Source: Pseudomonadales bacterium
GTDB taxonomy: Bacteria > Pseudomonadota > Gammaproteobacteria > Pseudomonadales > Ketobacteraceae
Assembly: GCA_002701845.1 (NCBI GenBank)
Contig: NZXG01000061.1
Span: forward strand, 124,001 to 188,000
DNA length: 64,000 bases
Reading direction: 5' to 3'
A program made the translations under genes and the position numbers. Below the pieces are notes generated by a model. The model was not told the DNA's origin. It saw only the letters and a program-made list of their open reading frames with translations, and did not search any database. The stretch's first letter is position 1, and each line of letters opens with the position of its first letter. Shown piece by piece: positions 46,101 through 51,598 of this stretch.

Positions 46101-47632
46101 TCTGCATAGGCGGCGTAGGTGTTGGAGAAGGCTACTGGCAGCAGCCGGACAAGACCACAGCGGCCTTTGTACCGAATCCGTTCAGCGACGATCCCGCCGC
46201 CAGACTGTATCGCACCGGTGATCTGGGTCGCTGGCTGGCAGATGGCAGCGTCGAATATCTGGACCGGGTGGACAACCAGGTGAAGATACGGGGTTTCCGT
46301 ATTGAGCTGGGGGAAGTGGAGGCGGCGCTGTCCGCATTACCCGGGGTGCGGGAAAATGTAGTGATCGTACGCGACGATTTGCCCGGGGGCCGGGCGTTGG
46401 CGGCCTATGTGGTGCCGCTCGAGCACGAATCCCAGGACCAAATTGCGTTGGACCCCCAGGCCGTGCGCGCCGCCCTGCGCGAGTCATTGCCGGACTTTAT
46501 GGTGCCCGCCGCCATCACCGTACTGGACGCACTGCCGCTGACGCCGGCGGGTAAAGTGGATCGCAAGGCACTACCGCGACCGGTGGGGCTACAACTGGGG
46601 GGCGTTGATTATGTGGCGCCGCGGAATGAAACCGAACAGCGTCTGACAGAAATCTGGGAAGCCCTATTGCCGGTGGAGCGTATCGGGGTCACGGATAACT
46701 TCTTTGAGCTGGGGGGGCATTCCCTGATTGCGGTGCGCATCGTAGCGCGCATCAACAAGGCGTTTGCCACCAGCCTGCCGGTGGCCACACTGCTTACCGC
46801 CCAGACTATCGAATCTCTGGCCCGGCGGATAGGTGACACCGAATCCGGCCCGGCGGTGGTGGTACCCTTGCAAACCAGTGAACAGCCGGCCTTGTTTATG
46901 ATCCATCCCGTGGGTGGAGATGTGCTCTGTTACAACGACCTGGCACGGGCCATGGCGCCGTACTATTCCGTGTATGGCATCCGCAGCCCGGCTTTGGATG
47001 ATACGGCGGCTGGGTTTGAAACTCTGGAGGCGTTGGCGGTGAGTTATGCGGATCATATCCAGCAGGTGGCCGAAGGACCGTTCCGGCTGCTGGGGCAATC
47101 CCTGGGCGGCATACTGGCCCTGGCGGTGGCCCGTGAGCTTGAACAGCGCGGTCAGCGGGTTCAGGCAGTGGTCATGCTGGACAGCTTCAGCCCGGCGCAC
47201 TTGCGGGAGCGCCAATCCACGGGAGCAGATTTGCTGGGCACGGCGCTGGGTGTTGGGCTTGGTGCGGGTAATGAACTGACCGCTTCCCCGGATCTGACCG
47301 CTTTATACAATAATGCCCGGCAAACAGGCGTTCTGCCTGAAGAAATGGAGTGGCCTCAGTTCCAGCGTCTGTATCAGGTGGTGCAGCAGAATCATCAACT
47401 GGCGACGCAGTTTGACGGACCGCTGCCGGCCGCAGAAACCCTGCATTTTACTGCCCGGGACAACAGCAGTGGCGAGCAATCAGGCACCAGCTGGCAGCAG
47501 TTATTGCCGGCGCTGAAGTCGGAGCCAATGCCTGGCGGCCATGAAACCATGATGCAGGACAAGTTCGCGACCCCGCTGGCTGAGCGTATCCACAGTCTGC
47601 TATCATCTTTCGCTGATCCTGCACAGAATTGA
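31166..47632 (+). CDS. NRPS subunit 4 (terminal): docking-[C-C*-A-T]-[C-A-T]-[C-A-T]-[C-C*-A-T]-TE
   Basis: 5488 residues, the terminating synthetase. TubC-like docking 1-57. Module 1: C 74-530 (HHMISDGLS); C* 543-975 (HHIILDGIS); short tandem-repeat linker; A 1001-1490 (code DLKNFGSDV); T ~1531. Module 2: C 1596-2040; A 2055-2550 (DLKNFGSDI); T ~2592. Module 3: C 2656-3110; A 3123-3610 (DLKNFGSDI); T ~3656. Module 4: C 3721-4165 (HHIISDGAS); C* 4180-4610 (HHALLDGAA); A 4627-5130 (SSSDISVWQF; code DIWEMTADD, nearly the published Dab code DIWELTADD); T ~5179. The thioesterase at ~5235-5485 has nucleophile motif GQSLGG ~5309 and GGHE near the end, and should release or cyclise the peptide. The next gene supplies Dab, which supports the last assignment. 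Modules 2 and 3 are very alike, suggesting duplication. Confidence 0.97.
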   Translation: MNVLDLLSSLRKANIQITLVEDKLKIKAPPGALTPEIKAQLQAAKQDIIEFLQETTAQAEPVRTIEPVPRDQDLPLSYTQEALWTLEQMNPGTIAYNLPMAFRFYGKLDANLLQRAITIIIERHESLRTTVGEDDAGRPRAVIQPAAEFQLPRHQIHIDNEAHYQRDLKAAIDEYALRPFDLQQGPLYRFDLLDISGAVEPHRVLVICLHHMISDGLSQNLLVREIALLYAAGLQGAPSPLPPLPVQYPDFAAWQRQQLTGERLQQELDFWRRQLAGVPALLALPTDRPRPPIQTSRGARHHFELPATTAEQVLAFCRQQGYTTFMGLMAALQMVLSRHAGQTDFCLGMPTAGRHYQELEQLIGFFVNGVLVRAQLEGNPTWQQHLEQVKQRLLDVLSHQETPAQLIIEHLDVPRNPSYPPLAQVGFQLQNFSGSVQSGTEESAMLDAFAKQTNLRMEPVQLEEADSKFDMIVSLAQQDTQFRGYVEYNTDLFDVATIERLVTHFVRALDSMVRQPQQRINSVELDTEAELARALGVMEGERILRLTTTQMAFVQDIQLRPETRQYAVGFNYALYKPLQHDLLQRAVDHVLASHSILQARFVACDLPWADAAYQIIAADQSASIEIIDIGEPAHPDDFVARHFDQWCYRTHDVFNDTLIRFQLLESGNRCWLLLSCHHIILDGISGMAMLRKIIAGYEALLDQQPLPVFEDGFPEYVAQHHLEVDQPSAVAYWRQHCTSVEPLTFSYPTAWRAKTDYRILRHAIGDELWQQVQSYCRRQKTHPSILFRLVAAVLIRSYCRPEGDFVIWDIQSGRQPGQETEIGVFYQQVPYIIPLSLLQTGHTAADFFAQQRRYRRDIRAHTYLSLATLNQLFPAGSVSFQFNYFNFLEPVTMDGSASLPDTFSSHVDDTVQVFVKDYGASLDFELWFDGQVFAPLDFLPRMESITAQLVQEPERDLAQLMLDLPRERLQLQAWNQQPDHPVNQQPDHPVNQQPEREGGVSTLQQWLIQSLQQHAGETALVWGDQALSYSQLDTVTNQLANLLVQQGVQPGARVAVFLGRSQWPLIAIVACIKSGAAYVPIEASYPGERVAFILADSGATLLLTERCLRDKVPDCTQPVLTLDTLQDELATQAAQAPAAALNADHPLYVIYTSGSTGQPKGALVTHRGAVNLQQWYTGYCQLTQGDRTLIVSALGFDLTQKNLFAPLLTGAAVVIPQMQEFDAQQVADEVARHQITHLNCAPSALYALVENCDEERARQLQTLRWVFLGGEPIRLAALQPWLQFAPTRARLVNSYGPTECTDVVASYELQHIAGENQVIPIGRPIPNMQLWVLDDALNPVPPGLVGEICVAGPGVGPGYIGRDELTGAVFVDSELCPGKLYRTGDLGRFAPDGNLEYLGRKDFQIKLRGLRIELGEVESAIESLPGIDGAVVLVHGEQLVGYGLNPEGEIPSGWQGALRERLPEYMVPSHLLILRAWPLTPNGKIDRKALPLPEAGARGNQYVAPRNDTEAAVAAIWSQILQVEPVGVEDNFFDLGGHSLLANQIVSRLRKQFAVELPIRDLILHPTVAQLAGRITNAHKSQALGEIEPLDRNQRIPLSAQQQRLWLLDQIDPGNPAYHVPSVVTIKGDLDPTLLEQAFATVVNRHEGLRACFQEDENGPRQIFLEPKGWRLEQLDVSGDEPAQLRRKAGSLVLKPFRLDQGPLFRAALLSKGPREHILLVVLHHIVTDGWSNGLLVRELGEAYLQLVANGQVAMSPLPLQYADYAAWQADWLHRTLDEKLAFWHQALEQMPALELPLDHQRPRQQTFNGASVPLRLSAAAGAAMGDLANQYQATPFMILLAAYGALLQRYSGQERFAVGTPVAGRDRPELEPIVGFFVNTVAIPLIPQPEQSFARLLEQIKATALDCFEHQDVPFEQIVEQLNPQRDMSRSPIFQVMLAYQNLPQEEAHIGAADLGNIRLEPYELGIETAKFEQTLTLWPEQGGIAGSLNFNTDLFSEETAARFVAHFTRFCEHAFTRPDLPLYALEVLPPAEIQQQLVTWNQTGHPFDAHGRVEHRMLQTAASTPGAVAVVQGQQSLSYQELEAASRGVVWALQQQGVQPGASVGVVLDRHLHLMSALLGVLRAGAVYVPIDGAYPAERIRYICEQSAIECVITLAHLADNLPQSVQPLWLESVPQWTQAAARLQLPEQQNHGGDDWLYVIYTSGSTGRPKGTAAYHRSEINLLQWYTREFSMNANDRVLLLSAIGFDLTQKNLFAPLWCGARLVLPTFQEYDPGRLVDTIEQEEITWLNCAPSAFYPLVENPADWPRLGSLRYVFLGGEPINLERLAPWLEQTACRLINSYGPTECADIAAWHEVTLADRQAAAIPIGRPNDNVELYILGEHQELLPVGASGELYIGGAGVGPGYLNQPELTARVFLDNPHQPGQTIYRTGDRVRYRPDGAVIYLGRRDYQIKLRGYRVEAGEIQALINQHPQVIESLVDVVRNNSGVDQLVAWVATGNEEPVTVSLVEELKHLAVTRLPAFMVPDAWVTLAQFPLTANGKIDRHNLPAPQWQTRQTQLVAPRTETECLLAEIWAEVLQLDQVGTHDNFFELGGHSLLATQVAARLRSRTQKTLAIRDLMAEPTIAALAAKLDRGAGATEQTPLLRVDRQQQLPLSFAQQRLWLLDQIEGTLAYSVPSVLRVRGPLDESLLQQAVAAVCNRHEGLRTVFPMVDDTPCQQILPEQDWPLPLTDVRESADSDDLQALEAEARRLLAIDLLTPFDLATGPLFRCRLLRLGERDHIFLLNIHHIVTDGWSMNLLVRDLATAYLQLSLYGQVQWQPLPIQYVDFAVWQRQRLDPARRRELSAYWQQQLAAVEPLALPTDFPRPAIQTFAGASQRFTLSAATRAALQQHATAANTSLFAALMSGFFILLRQYSGQDDFCIGTPVAGRELTELEQVVGFFVNTLAVRQQFNPSQSFRDLLTRMNTTLLDGYAHQELPFEQIVEEVVPARDMSRPPLFQVMLVYQNLPLERENLAAAEQVGDIQLEPFTAGVESSKYELTMTLWDQDGGLGGSLQYNTDLFAASTVDRLLQHFCGLLDALAQTPDTPIATLQYLPPSEREQQLVEWNLTEVPYDRSRTLDQWLGQSLQQHQERIAVHCGEARLSFRELDQQSRGFASLLQQQGVSPGDRVALCVDRNLHLMTMILGIIRAGATYVPLDTGYPRQRIQYILEQAQAGLVVTQEHLREVLPESATTLVWEQVAQQVAEQADHWQPVSIDPEQLLYVIFTSGSTGNPKGTGAYHRSEVNLLNWYCRQFNLVATDRVLLLSAVGFDLTQKNLFAPLLAGATLVIPEFKEFDADRITTLIEQQQISWLNCAPSAFYPLQDEPCQWRQLDSLRLLFLGGEPINLPRLEPWLRHGRCQLINSYGPTECADIAAWYAVDLQRDLATATLPIGRPNDNVKLYVLGEQLELLPLGAVGELCIGGDGVGPGYLNNPEQTRDRFVANPHIPGETLYRTGDRVRYRADGNLEYLGRQDHQIKLRGYRVEAAEIQAVINQQPAVRESLVDVVSDSQGVSRLVAWVVTEAPEAPPESATVEACRQRLPGFMVPEQWVWLPRFPLTPNGKVDRKALPAPELLAGTDYVAPETEQERELASLWSQVLGVERIGRHDDFFSLGGQSLLATRLTSRLSRQLGRSVSVRALFENPTIAGFCQWLEHTQHQRQRPPLKRRPQPDQAPLSFGQQRLWFFEQMNPGTRANNMPVAVRIKGPLEPDILQRALQELCRRHEALRTCFSADDQGEPVQWIREQLRLEIPIVDLTGLSATELEQEMKRRMAANSQQPFMLEQAPLWRVSLLHTGANPPEWTVLLCMHHIISDGASQVILLRELMTLYLAYLGNQPSPLPELRYHYGDFAHWQRQWLDHQAMEQQLNYWQNQLRDAPPLLDLPLDKPRPDVQTTNGATLSRTLPAGISSRLQPFCEQQQVTPFMVTLLAWQLLLYRFSGQDDVVVGVPTLGRNDPELENVIGFFIQSLVLRSRFADNPRLPDALQQLRETVLAGFANGDVPVDKIVESLGVPRHPAYSPLVQVAFQLLDEAGFQVSELTRQATVGDMEVEVLGAETASAKFDLTLNLTLGAERLNATLEYNTDLFLPATAERLLDGFQRICEAIVQGDTTPVAQLPYLTESELMARLQLDPAHYESVQPLTRMQHDMFMDNLVNPRSLQSSHGWSIAIHRPLDPERWHQALRQVVIRQPMLRARFVAADEPGLDMGYLAIARKLEPHLEILDYSQRPLAATELEQLTRQLIYRPYAVQTDPLIRYYAIKLAVDHWVVVTAVHHALLDGAALHVLWQQLTKTYEALAAGRSPEVSTTPFVDYVRHDHQVMDTQEVLEFWRRRLAAVEPLDFTVPPPVPEPGHFVTRELILPADHWDSVKQFCRQQRVTPALYFKCLFGYLIQQYCRPDAAFSIQETMGGRIKGHQEAMGCFIQEIPFVFDQPVLAAEQRFVDVLEYARQYQKAIKDQRRISIGEQLALSPRGRIGFMYNYYQFLASTEFLGETFSPEGTPSDPAGNVQFVVTEVAGQLKWNLFYHGHLFTDLGMLARMQALSEQVLQQPEQPLSRLQLVADPGEQLLLLETWNDTRRDYDLSLCLHQRFELQAAATPEAPAIRDDQGCYSYRELNDRANRLAHYLLSRSVQPDDLVGLCAYRSREFLVGILGILKAGAAYVPMDPKYPDDRIEYMIADSRVSVLITEQELLPKSQAAGPGVQRLCLDRDWAEIAEQSAHNPNLPLGSRQRAYMIYTSGSTGLPKGAMVRHDGALNHIEAECEVLAFPGAFSFLQTAPSSSDISVWQFLGPVIRGGQVVVLDDVTHAAKLFQLVQQHNIEVVELVPVALQLLMEHVRQLPPAQRELPALRWMMATGEAVSVDLVNDWLALYPQIPVVNAYGPTEAADDVIQCAIHQPLPPTQKTVPIGRPLPNLQVYILDRQLRLLPPGVAGEICIGGVGVGEGYWQQPDKTTAAFVPNPFSDDPAARLYRTGDLGRWLADGSVEYLDRVDNQVKIRGFRIELGEVEAALSALPGVRENVVIVRDDLPGGRALAAYVVPLEHESQDQIALDPQAVRAALRESLPDFMVPAAITVLDALPLTPAGKVDRKALPRPVGLQLGGVDYVAPRNETEQRLTEIWEALLPVERIGVTDNFFELGGHSLIAVRIVARINKAFATSLPVATLLTAQTIESLARRIGDTESGPAVVVPLQTSEQPALFMIHPVGGDVLCYNDLARAMAPYYSVYGIRSPALDDTAAGFETLEALAVSYADHIQQVAEGPFRLLGQSLGGILALAVARELEQRGQRVQAVVMLDSFSPAHLRERQSTGADLLGTALGVGLGAGNELTASPDLTALYNNARQTGVLPEEMEWPQFQRLYQVVQQNHQLATQFDGPLPAAETLHFTARDNSSGEQSGTSWQQLLPALKSEPMPGGHETMMQDKFATPLAERIHSLLSSFADPAQN
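32789..34086 (+). other. C* domain 4 (NRPS4 module 1)
   Basis: Opens LRLTTTQMAFVQD and carries VACDLPWADAAY, CHHIILDG, EIGVFYQQVPYII and FQFNYFNF. The HHxxxDG motif is intact. A short tandem-repeat linker separates it from the A domain. Boundaries are approximate. Confidence 0.85.
34088..34150 (+). repeat. 24-bp in-frame tandem repeat in the NRPS4 C*-A linker
   Basis: About 2.6 copies of a 24-base unit, differing at only a few bases, encode NQQPDHPV-NQQPDHPV-NQQPE. The repeat sits between C* and the A domain of NRPS4 module 1. No other C*-A junction in the window has such a repeat. It is probably a slippage-generated flexible spacer and may vary in copy number between strains. Confidence 0.9.
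43705..45000 (+). other. C* domain 5 (NRPS4 Dab module)
   Basis: Opens VQPLTRMQHDMFMD and carries VHHALLDG, AMGCFIQEIPFVF and FMYNYYQF. It precedes the only A domain with a Dab-type code, so C* is not tied to a single A-domain type. The HHxxxDG motif is intact. Boundaries are approximate. Confidence 0.85.
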
Positions 47633-47640
47633 GGCCCACC

Positions 47641-48897
47641 ATGGAAATAGAAGTCTTCCAGCAGCACGAGTCTGAAGTTCGATCCTACTGTCGTTCTTTC
47701 CCCACGGTATTCACCACCGCCAAGGGGTCCCACATCGACGCTCAGGATGGAACCCGCTATCTGGACTTCTTTGCCGGTGCCGGTGCATTGAATTATGGCC
47801 ACAACCCGGATGCCGTGGTGCAGCGTCTGTTGGAATATCTCCAGCAGGGCGGGATCATGCACGGCCTGGATATGTACACCCAGGCCAAAGGCGAGTTTAT
47901 TACCGCGTTTCAGCAGCGCATCCTGGAGCCCCGCAATCTGGACTACCGCATGCAGTTTTGCGGCCCCACCGGCACCAATGCGGTGGAAGCCGCACTGAAA
48001 CTGGCGCGCAAGGTAAAGGGGCGGCGCAATGTATTTGCCTTCCAGGGCGGGTTCCACGGTATGACGTTGGGTGCTTTATCCTGCACTGGCAACAAGTTCA
48101 ACCGGGGTGGTGCCGGCACCTGCATGTCCGATGTGACTTTCATGCCATTTCCCTTCGGCCCCATGGCTGAGATTGACACCATCGCCTATATCGATGCGGT
48201 GCTGTCGGACACCAGCTCCGGCATCGAGAAACCGGCGGCCATGTTGCTGGAAACCATTCAGGCGGAAGGCGGTGTTATCGTGGCCCCGGAACAATGGCTG
48301 AAAGATTTACGGGCGCTGTGCGACAAACACGATATTCTGATGATCGTCGATGACATCCAGGTGGGCTGTGGCCGCACCGGTAATTTCTTCAGTTTTGAGC
48401 GTGCCGGTATCGTGCCGGACATTGTTACCCTTTCCAAATCCATTAGCGCCTGCGGCCTGCCACTGGCGGTGGTGCTGTTAAAACCAGAGCTGGACAAGTG
48501 GCAGCCGGGGGAGCACAACGGCACCTTCCGGGGTAACCAACTGGCTTTCGTGGGGGCCACCGTGGGCCTGCAGTTATTCGAAGAGTTGGATATTCCCACC
48601 CAGGTGGCGGAAAAGTCCGAGCTGGTGCAACGGGAGCTGGCGGGTATGATCGAGCGACTGGAACCCAATATCGGGTTACGGGGATTAGGTCTGATCTGGG
48701 GTATTGACTTTACCCCGTTGAAGAATCCGCAGATTATTGACCGAGTTACTCAGTACTGTTTTGAGCATCAGCTCATTGTGGAAACTGCCGGTCGCCAGGG
48801 TCAGGTTATTAAACTGTTGCCGGCGCTTACCACCTCGAAGGAAGAGCTGAGTCAGGGGTTGGGTATCATCGAGCAGGCCGTCAAGCAGGCGTTATAA
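47641..48897 (+). CDS. Diaminobutyrate--2-oxoglutarate aminotransferase (EctB/Dat type)
   Basis: A 418-residue class III, PLP-dependent aminotransferase. It closely matches the EctB pattern: an N-terminus like ESEVRSYCRSFPTVF, FFAGAGALNYGHN, the PLP-site Asp region DDIQVGCGRTGNFFSFE, and Schiff-base Lys in SKSISACGLPLAV. The family converts L-aspartate-4-semialdehyde plus glutamate to L-2,4-diaminobutyrate. No ectA or ectC is adjacent, so the likely job is feeding Dab to the final NRPS4 module, whose A-domain code is Dab-like. The ATG at 47641, eight bases after the NRPS4 stop, is chosen because family similarity starts there and GAGG precedes it. An in-frame TTG at 47629 overlaps the NRPS4 end and is less likely. 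It is almost certainly co-transcribed with NRPS4. Confidence 0.93.
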   Translation: MEIEVFQQHESEVRSYCRSFPTVFTTAKGSHIDAQDGTRYLDFFAGAGALNYGHNPDAVVQRLLEYLQQGGIMHGLDMYTQAKGEFITAFQQRILEPRNLDYRMQFCGPTGTNAVEAALKLARKVKGRRNVFAFQGGFHGMTLGALSCTGNKFNRGGAGTCMSDVTFMPFPFGPMAEIDTIAYIDAVLSDTSSGIEKPAAMLLETIQAEGGVIVAPEQWLKDLRALCDKHDILMIVDDIQVGCGRTGNFFSFERAGIVPDIVTLSKSISACGLPLAVVLLKPELDKWQPGEHNGTFRGNQLAFVGATVGLQLFEELDIPTQVAEKSELVQRELAGMIERLEPNIGLRGLGLIWGIDFTPLKNPQIIDRVTQYCFEHQLIVETAGRQGQVIKLLPALTTSKEELSQGLGIIEQAVKQAL

Positions 48898-48950
48898 CTT
48901 TCTGTTGGAAAATACCAGGGTAGGGGAGTCGATCGGTCTGTCCGCCTCCG

Positions 48951-50147
48951 TCACAACGCATCCAGTGCGCCGCTTAATTCCCCGCAGAATGCTTTCAGTT
49001 CGGCCATGGAGCAGGCCGCCCGGGGTGCGCCCACAATAATATGGGTGAGGTTGTTGAAAGTGCTGGCACCCACAAACAAGGGTCGGTTTTCAAACGGAAT
49101 GGGTACGCCGAACTGGGAGACCGGCCGGAAGCCTTCCACTGCGAACTGATTGATATCCACGTCCCCCACGTAACTGATGATACCGGACATACGATAGCGT
49201 TTTTCCCGGTGCATGCGGCGCAGGGTTTCCGGGTGCAGGCGGAACATGGCTTTGGGCAGCCATTTAACATATTTGTGATTTTCCTGGAACGGTGACAGAT
49301 CCGTGCGATTACGCATGGCCCGCACGATCTGGGTACGGATATTGTTGAGACTCGCGTCTGGCTCGATTTCCATATCCAGCGCGCCAGTGCAGTTCGCTAC
49401 CGTAAACCCCTCGTCCGGTTCCATATAACGGCGCAGATCGGCGGGAATTCGGAAAAACACCTTACCGTCGCCGAAGTGCTGCCAGGCCAATTGGGCACAG
49501 GCATAAATGATTTTGGCTGCGAACTTGTTTTTATCGCCGTGCCAGTCGAATCGATACCACTGGCAACCGGCCATGGCTTCGTTCACCGTGCCCTGAATCA
49601 CCGGCAGACAATTGTGTTCGGTAACGGTCCGCTCCGGCCGCTGCTCCCGCATGGCAATATCCCATTCCGTGATCCTGGACGCGGAACCCACCAGCGGCTC
49701 ATTCCGCAGGGCCCTGAAAACATCGTTAAGCAGATGTACCGTGCCGCGGCCATCGCTCACGGCATGGTGGGTTCGAAACAAAAGGTAGATGTGCTTTCGG
49801 GTGCGGATCTTGGTGACCTGAAAGGCCGGCTCACGGCGCAGGTCAATGGGGGCACCCAGGCAGGGTGCCCCCTCTGAACTCTGACCACTCCAGTCCGGCG
49901 CGTCGATGGTTCCCAGAGACGGTTGTGGGGCATTGCTGTCCCAGTAGCGCCAGCCCCAGTAACCCCGCAGCCGCAAACCAATACCGGGGTTGGCCTGCAC
50001 CGCCTGGCACATGGCCTGGTGCAGCAGCTCCTCGTCGATATCACCCTCACCCACCAGGAAAAATTGATTGACCAGGGGGGAGTAGTGGGGCAGATCAGCT
50101 GCGATGTAGGTGAATTCCAGCGGCGAAGGTGTGCGGAAAAAGCTCAT
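48951..50147 (-). CDS. Stand-alone condensation/acyltransferase-fold protein
   Basis: A 398-residue protein with HHAVSDGRG at about residue 145, fitting the HHxxxDG active-site motif of the condensation/PapA-like acyltransferase superfamily. A later FRIPADLRRY stretch sits where these proteins have the DLR-type structural motif. It has no carrier or adenylation domain, so it would act in trans, for example acylating or esterifying the peptide or a precursor. This is inference. It converges on the aminotransferase gene (53-base gap) and diverges from the MFS gene. The start at 50147 (MSFFRTPSPLEF) is preferred. A longer frame beginning at 50219 would start inside the predicted promoter at 50194-50223. 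The specific substrate is unknown. Confidence 0.8.
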   Translation of the reverse strand: MSFFRTPSPLEFTYIAADLPHYSPLVNQFFLVGEGDIDEELLHQAMCQAVQANPGIGLRLRGYWGWRYWDSNAPQPSLGTIDAPDWSGQSSEGAPCLGAPIDLRREPAFQVTKIRTRKHIYLLFRTHHAVSDGRGTVHLLNDVFRALRNEPLVGSASRITEWDIAMREQRPERTVTEHNCLPVIQGTVNEAMAGCQWYRFDWHGDKNKFAAKIIYACAQLAWQHFGDGKVFFRIPADLRRYMEPDEGFTVANCTGALDMEIEPDASLNNIRTQIVRAMRNRTDLSPFQENHKYVKWLPKAMFRLHPETLRRMHREKRYRMSGIISYVGDVDINQFAVEGFRPVSQFGVPIPFENRPLFVGASTFNNLTHIIVGAPRAACSMAELKAFCGELSGALDAL

Positions 50148-50193
50148 ACTGTCATTATTATCGGGGCACAATCGGTAACTATACCATGTGATG

Positions 50194-50223
50194 ATTATAG
50201 GGTACCATGCCTGCTCCAACCAA
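50194..50223 (-). promoter_or_regulatory. Sigma-70-type promoter for the stand-alone acyltransferase
   Basis: Reading the minus strand, TTGGTT (50223-50218), an 18-base spacer and a perfect TATAAT (50199-50194) lie about 47 bases before the chosen ATG at 50147. This placement argues against the upstream ATG at 50219 as the start codon. Confidence 0.6.
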
Positions 50224-50281
50224 AAATAACAACGGCAGTGCGCTCTTTATAACTGTCGGGAAGTAGCTGTCCGGGTTTTAG

Positions 50282-51598
50282 ATGTCAGGCTTGCGACTTT
50301 TTTATTTTATTCTGTTCGGTCAATCGATCTCCCTGCTGGGATCCTCTCTCACCGGTTTTGCCCTGGGCGTCTGGGTATACCAGATCAGTGAATCGGTCAT
50401 GCAATTCACCATTGTGCTGGTGGCGTCCACCTTGCCGGGTATTGTGCTGGGTCCATTTATCGGCTCCTGGATCGATCGCCTGGACCGCAAGCCTCTGTTG
50501 ATCGCCGCTCAGTTTGGCAGTGCCCTGGTGACGGTGGCACTGGCAGTGCTGTATTACCTGGAACTGCTGGGTTTCTGGCAGATTGCGATTATCGTCTCGT
50601 TTGGTTCCCTGTTTGCCACGGTGCTACAGGTGGGGTTTACTTCCACGGTGACCCTGCTGGTGCCCGCCGACGATCTCAATAAAGCCAACGCCTCCTTGGG
50701 GATGGCGTTGGGGCTGGTGCAGCTATCCGGACCGTTTCTGGCGGGCAAGGCCCTGGATACGGTGGGCATTGGCACCATATTGTTGCTCGACATTATCAGT
50801 TTCGGCTTCGGCCTGGGCACTCTGTTTGTGGCCCGGGTGCCGGATATCGGGCGTAAGGTGGTGGCCACCGGCACCACGGTGTGGCAAGAGGTGAAAGAAG
50901 CCTACCGGTTTCTCAAGTCCAAGCCCGGGGTGCTGGGTGGCCTTTATCTGTTTACGCTGATCTGGTTTAACGTCTCCGCGGTGCAGGCGTTGATCACACC
51001 CCTGGTACTGTCCTATGCGTCCCCCAGTGAGGCCGGGCTGATCATGTCCGTGGCCGGGGTGGGAGCCCTGATGGGTGGCGCCATCATGATGGCCTGGAAA
51101 GGGCCTGAACGGCGGGTCTACGGTATTCTGGGGGCCGCCCTGGCTATCGCGGTTATTCTGGTGTTGCTGCCGGTCTATACCAGCCTGATCTGGATCGGGT
51201 TCTGGGCCTTTACCATTATGGCCCTGGCGCCAGTGGCCACCGTCTGCAGTCAGACCCTGTGGCAGCGCAAAGTGCCGCTGCATTTCCACGGTCGGGCCTT
51301 CAGCCTGCGCAATACCATCATGCGGGCGGCGCAACCGGCCGCATTTCTCAGCGCCGGCTTCCTGTATCAGAGCATTTTCGAGCCATTGATGGCGGAAGGC
51401 CAGTGGCTGGCGCGGGTGTTCGGGCCCATTTGGGGTACCGGGGAGGGGCGGGGAATCGCCTTGTTAATCAGTCTGTTCGGTGTCATCAGCGTGGGTATGG
51501 TGCTGCTGGCCTGGTCCATTCGCAGTATTCGTCTGGCGGACACCGAGCTGCCGGATGAAAATCTGGAACACCTGCAGACCGGGGTCGAGGGGGCGTGA
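50282..51598 (+). CDS. MFS family exporter
   Basis: A 438-residue integral membrane protein with about 12 hydrophobic helices. It has the MFS inter-helix motif GSWIDRLDRKPLL after helix 2, and a central cytoplasmic loop (WQEVKEAYRFLKSKPG) separating the two six-helix halves. It resembles the MFS exporters (enterobactin exporter-like) that often accompany peptide and siderophore clusters. Its position between NRPS-associated genes suggests it carries the peptide across the inner membrane. It diverges from the acyltransferase gene with a 134-base gap. TATAAC at 50248-50253 could be a -10 element, but no good -35 is visible. No substrate can be deduced from sequence. Confidence 0.88.
   Translation: MSGLRLFYFILFGQSISLLGSSLTGFALGVWVYQISESVMQFTIVLVASTLPGIVLGPFIGSWIDRLDRKPLLIAAQFGSALVTVALAVLYYLELLGFWQIAIIVSFGSLFATVLQVGFTSTVTLLVPADDLNKANASLGMALGLVQLSGPFLAGKALDTVGIGTILLLDIISFGFGLGTLFVARVPDIGRKVVATGTTVWQEVKEAYRFLKSKPGVLGGLYLFTLIWFNVSAVQALITPLVLSYASPSEAGLIMSVAGVGALMGGAIMMAWKGPERRVYGILGAALAIAVILVLLPVYTSLIWIGFWAFTIMALAPVATVCSQTLWQRKVPLHFHGRAFSLRNTIMRAAQPAAFLSAGFLYQSIFEPLMAEGQWLARVFGPIWGTGEGRGIALLISLFGVISVGMVLLAWSIRSIRLADTELPDENLEHLQTGVEGA

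Noticed and set aside
31166-47632. Polyketide synthase or reductase modules within the assembly line
   Set aside because: No ketosynthase, acyltransferase or ketoreductase motifs were seen; every module is C-A-T based and the end is a normal thioesterase.
47641-48897. Ectoine biosynthesis locus (EctB present)
   Set aside because: No ectA or ectC homolog is nearby, and the Dab-type code of the adjacent NRPS4 module gives a better explanation.
50148-50219. Upstream ATG at 50219 as start of the stand-alone acyltransferase
   Set aside because: The extra 24 residues overlap a good TTGGTT-N18-TATAAT promoter and do not resemble the protein family.
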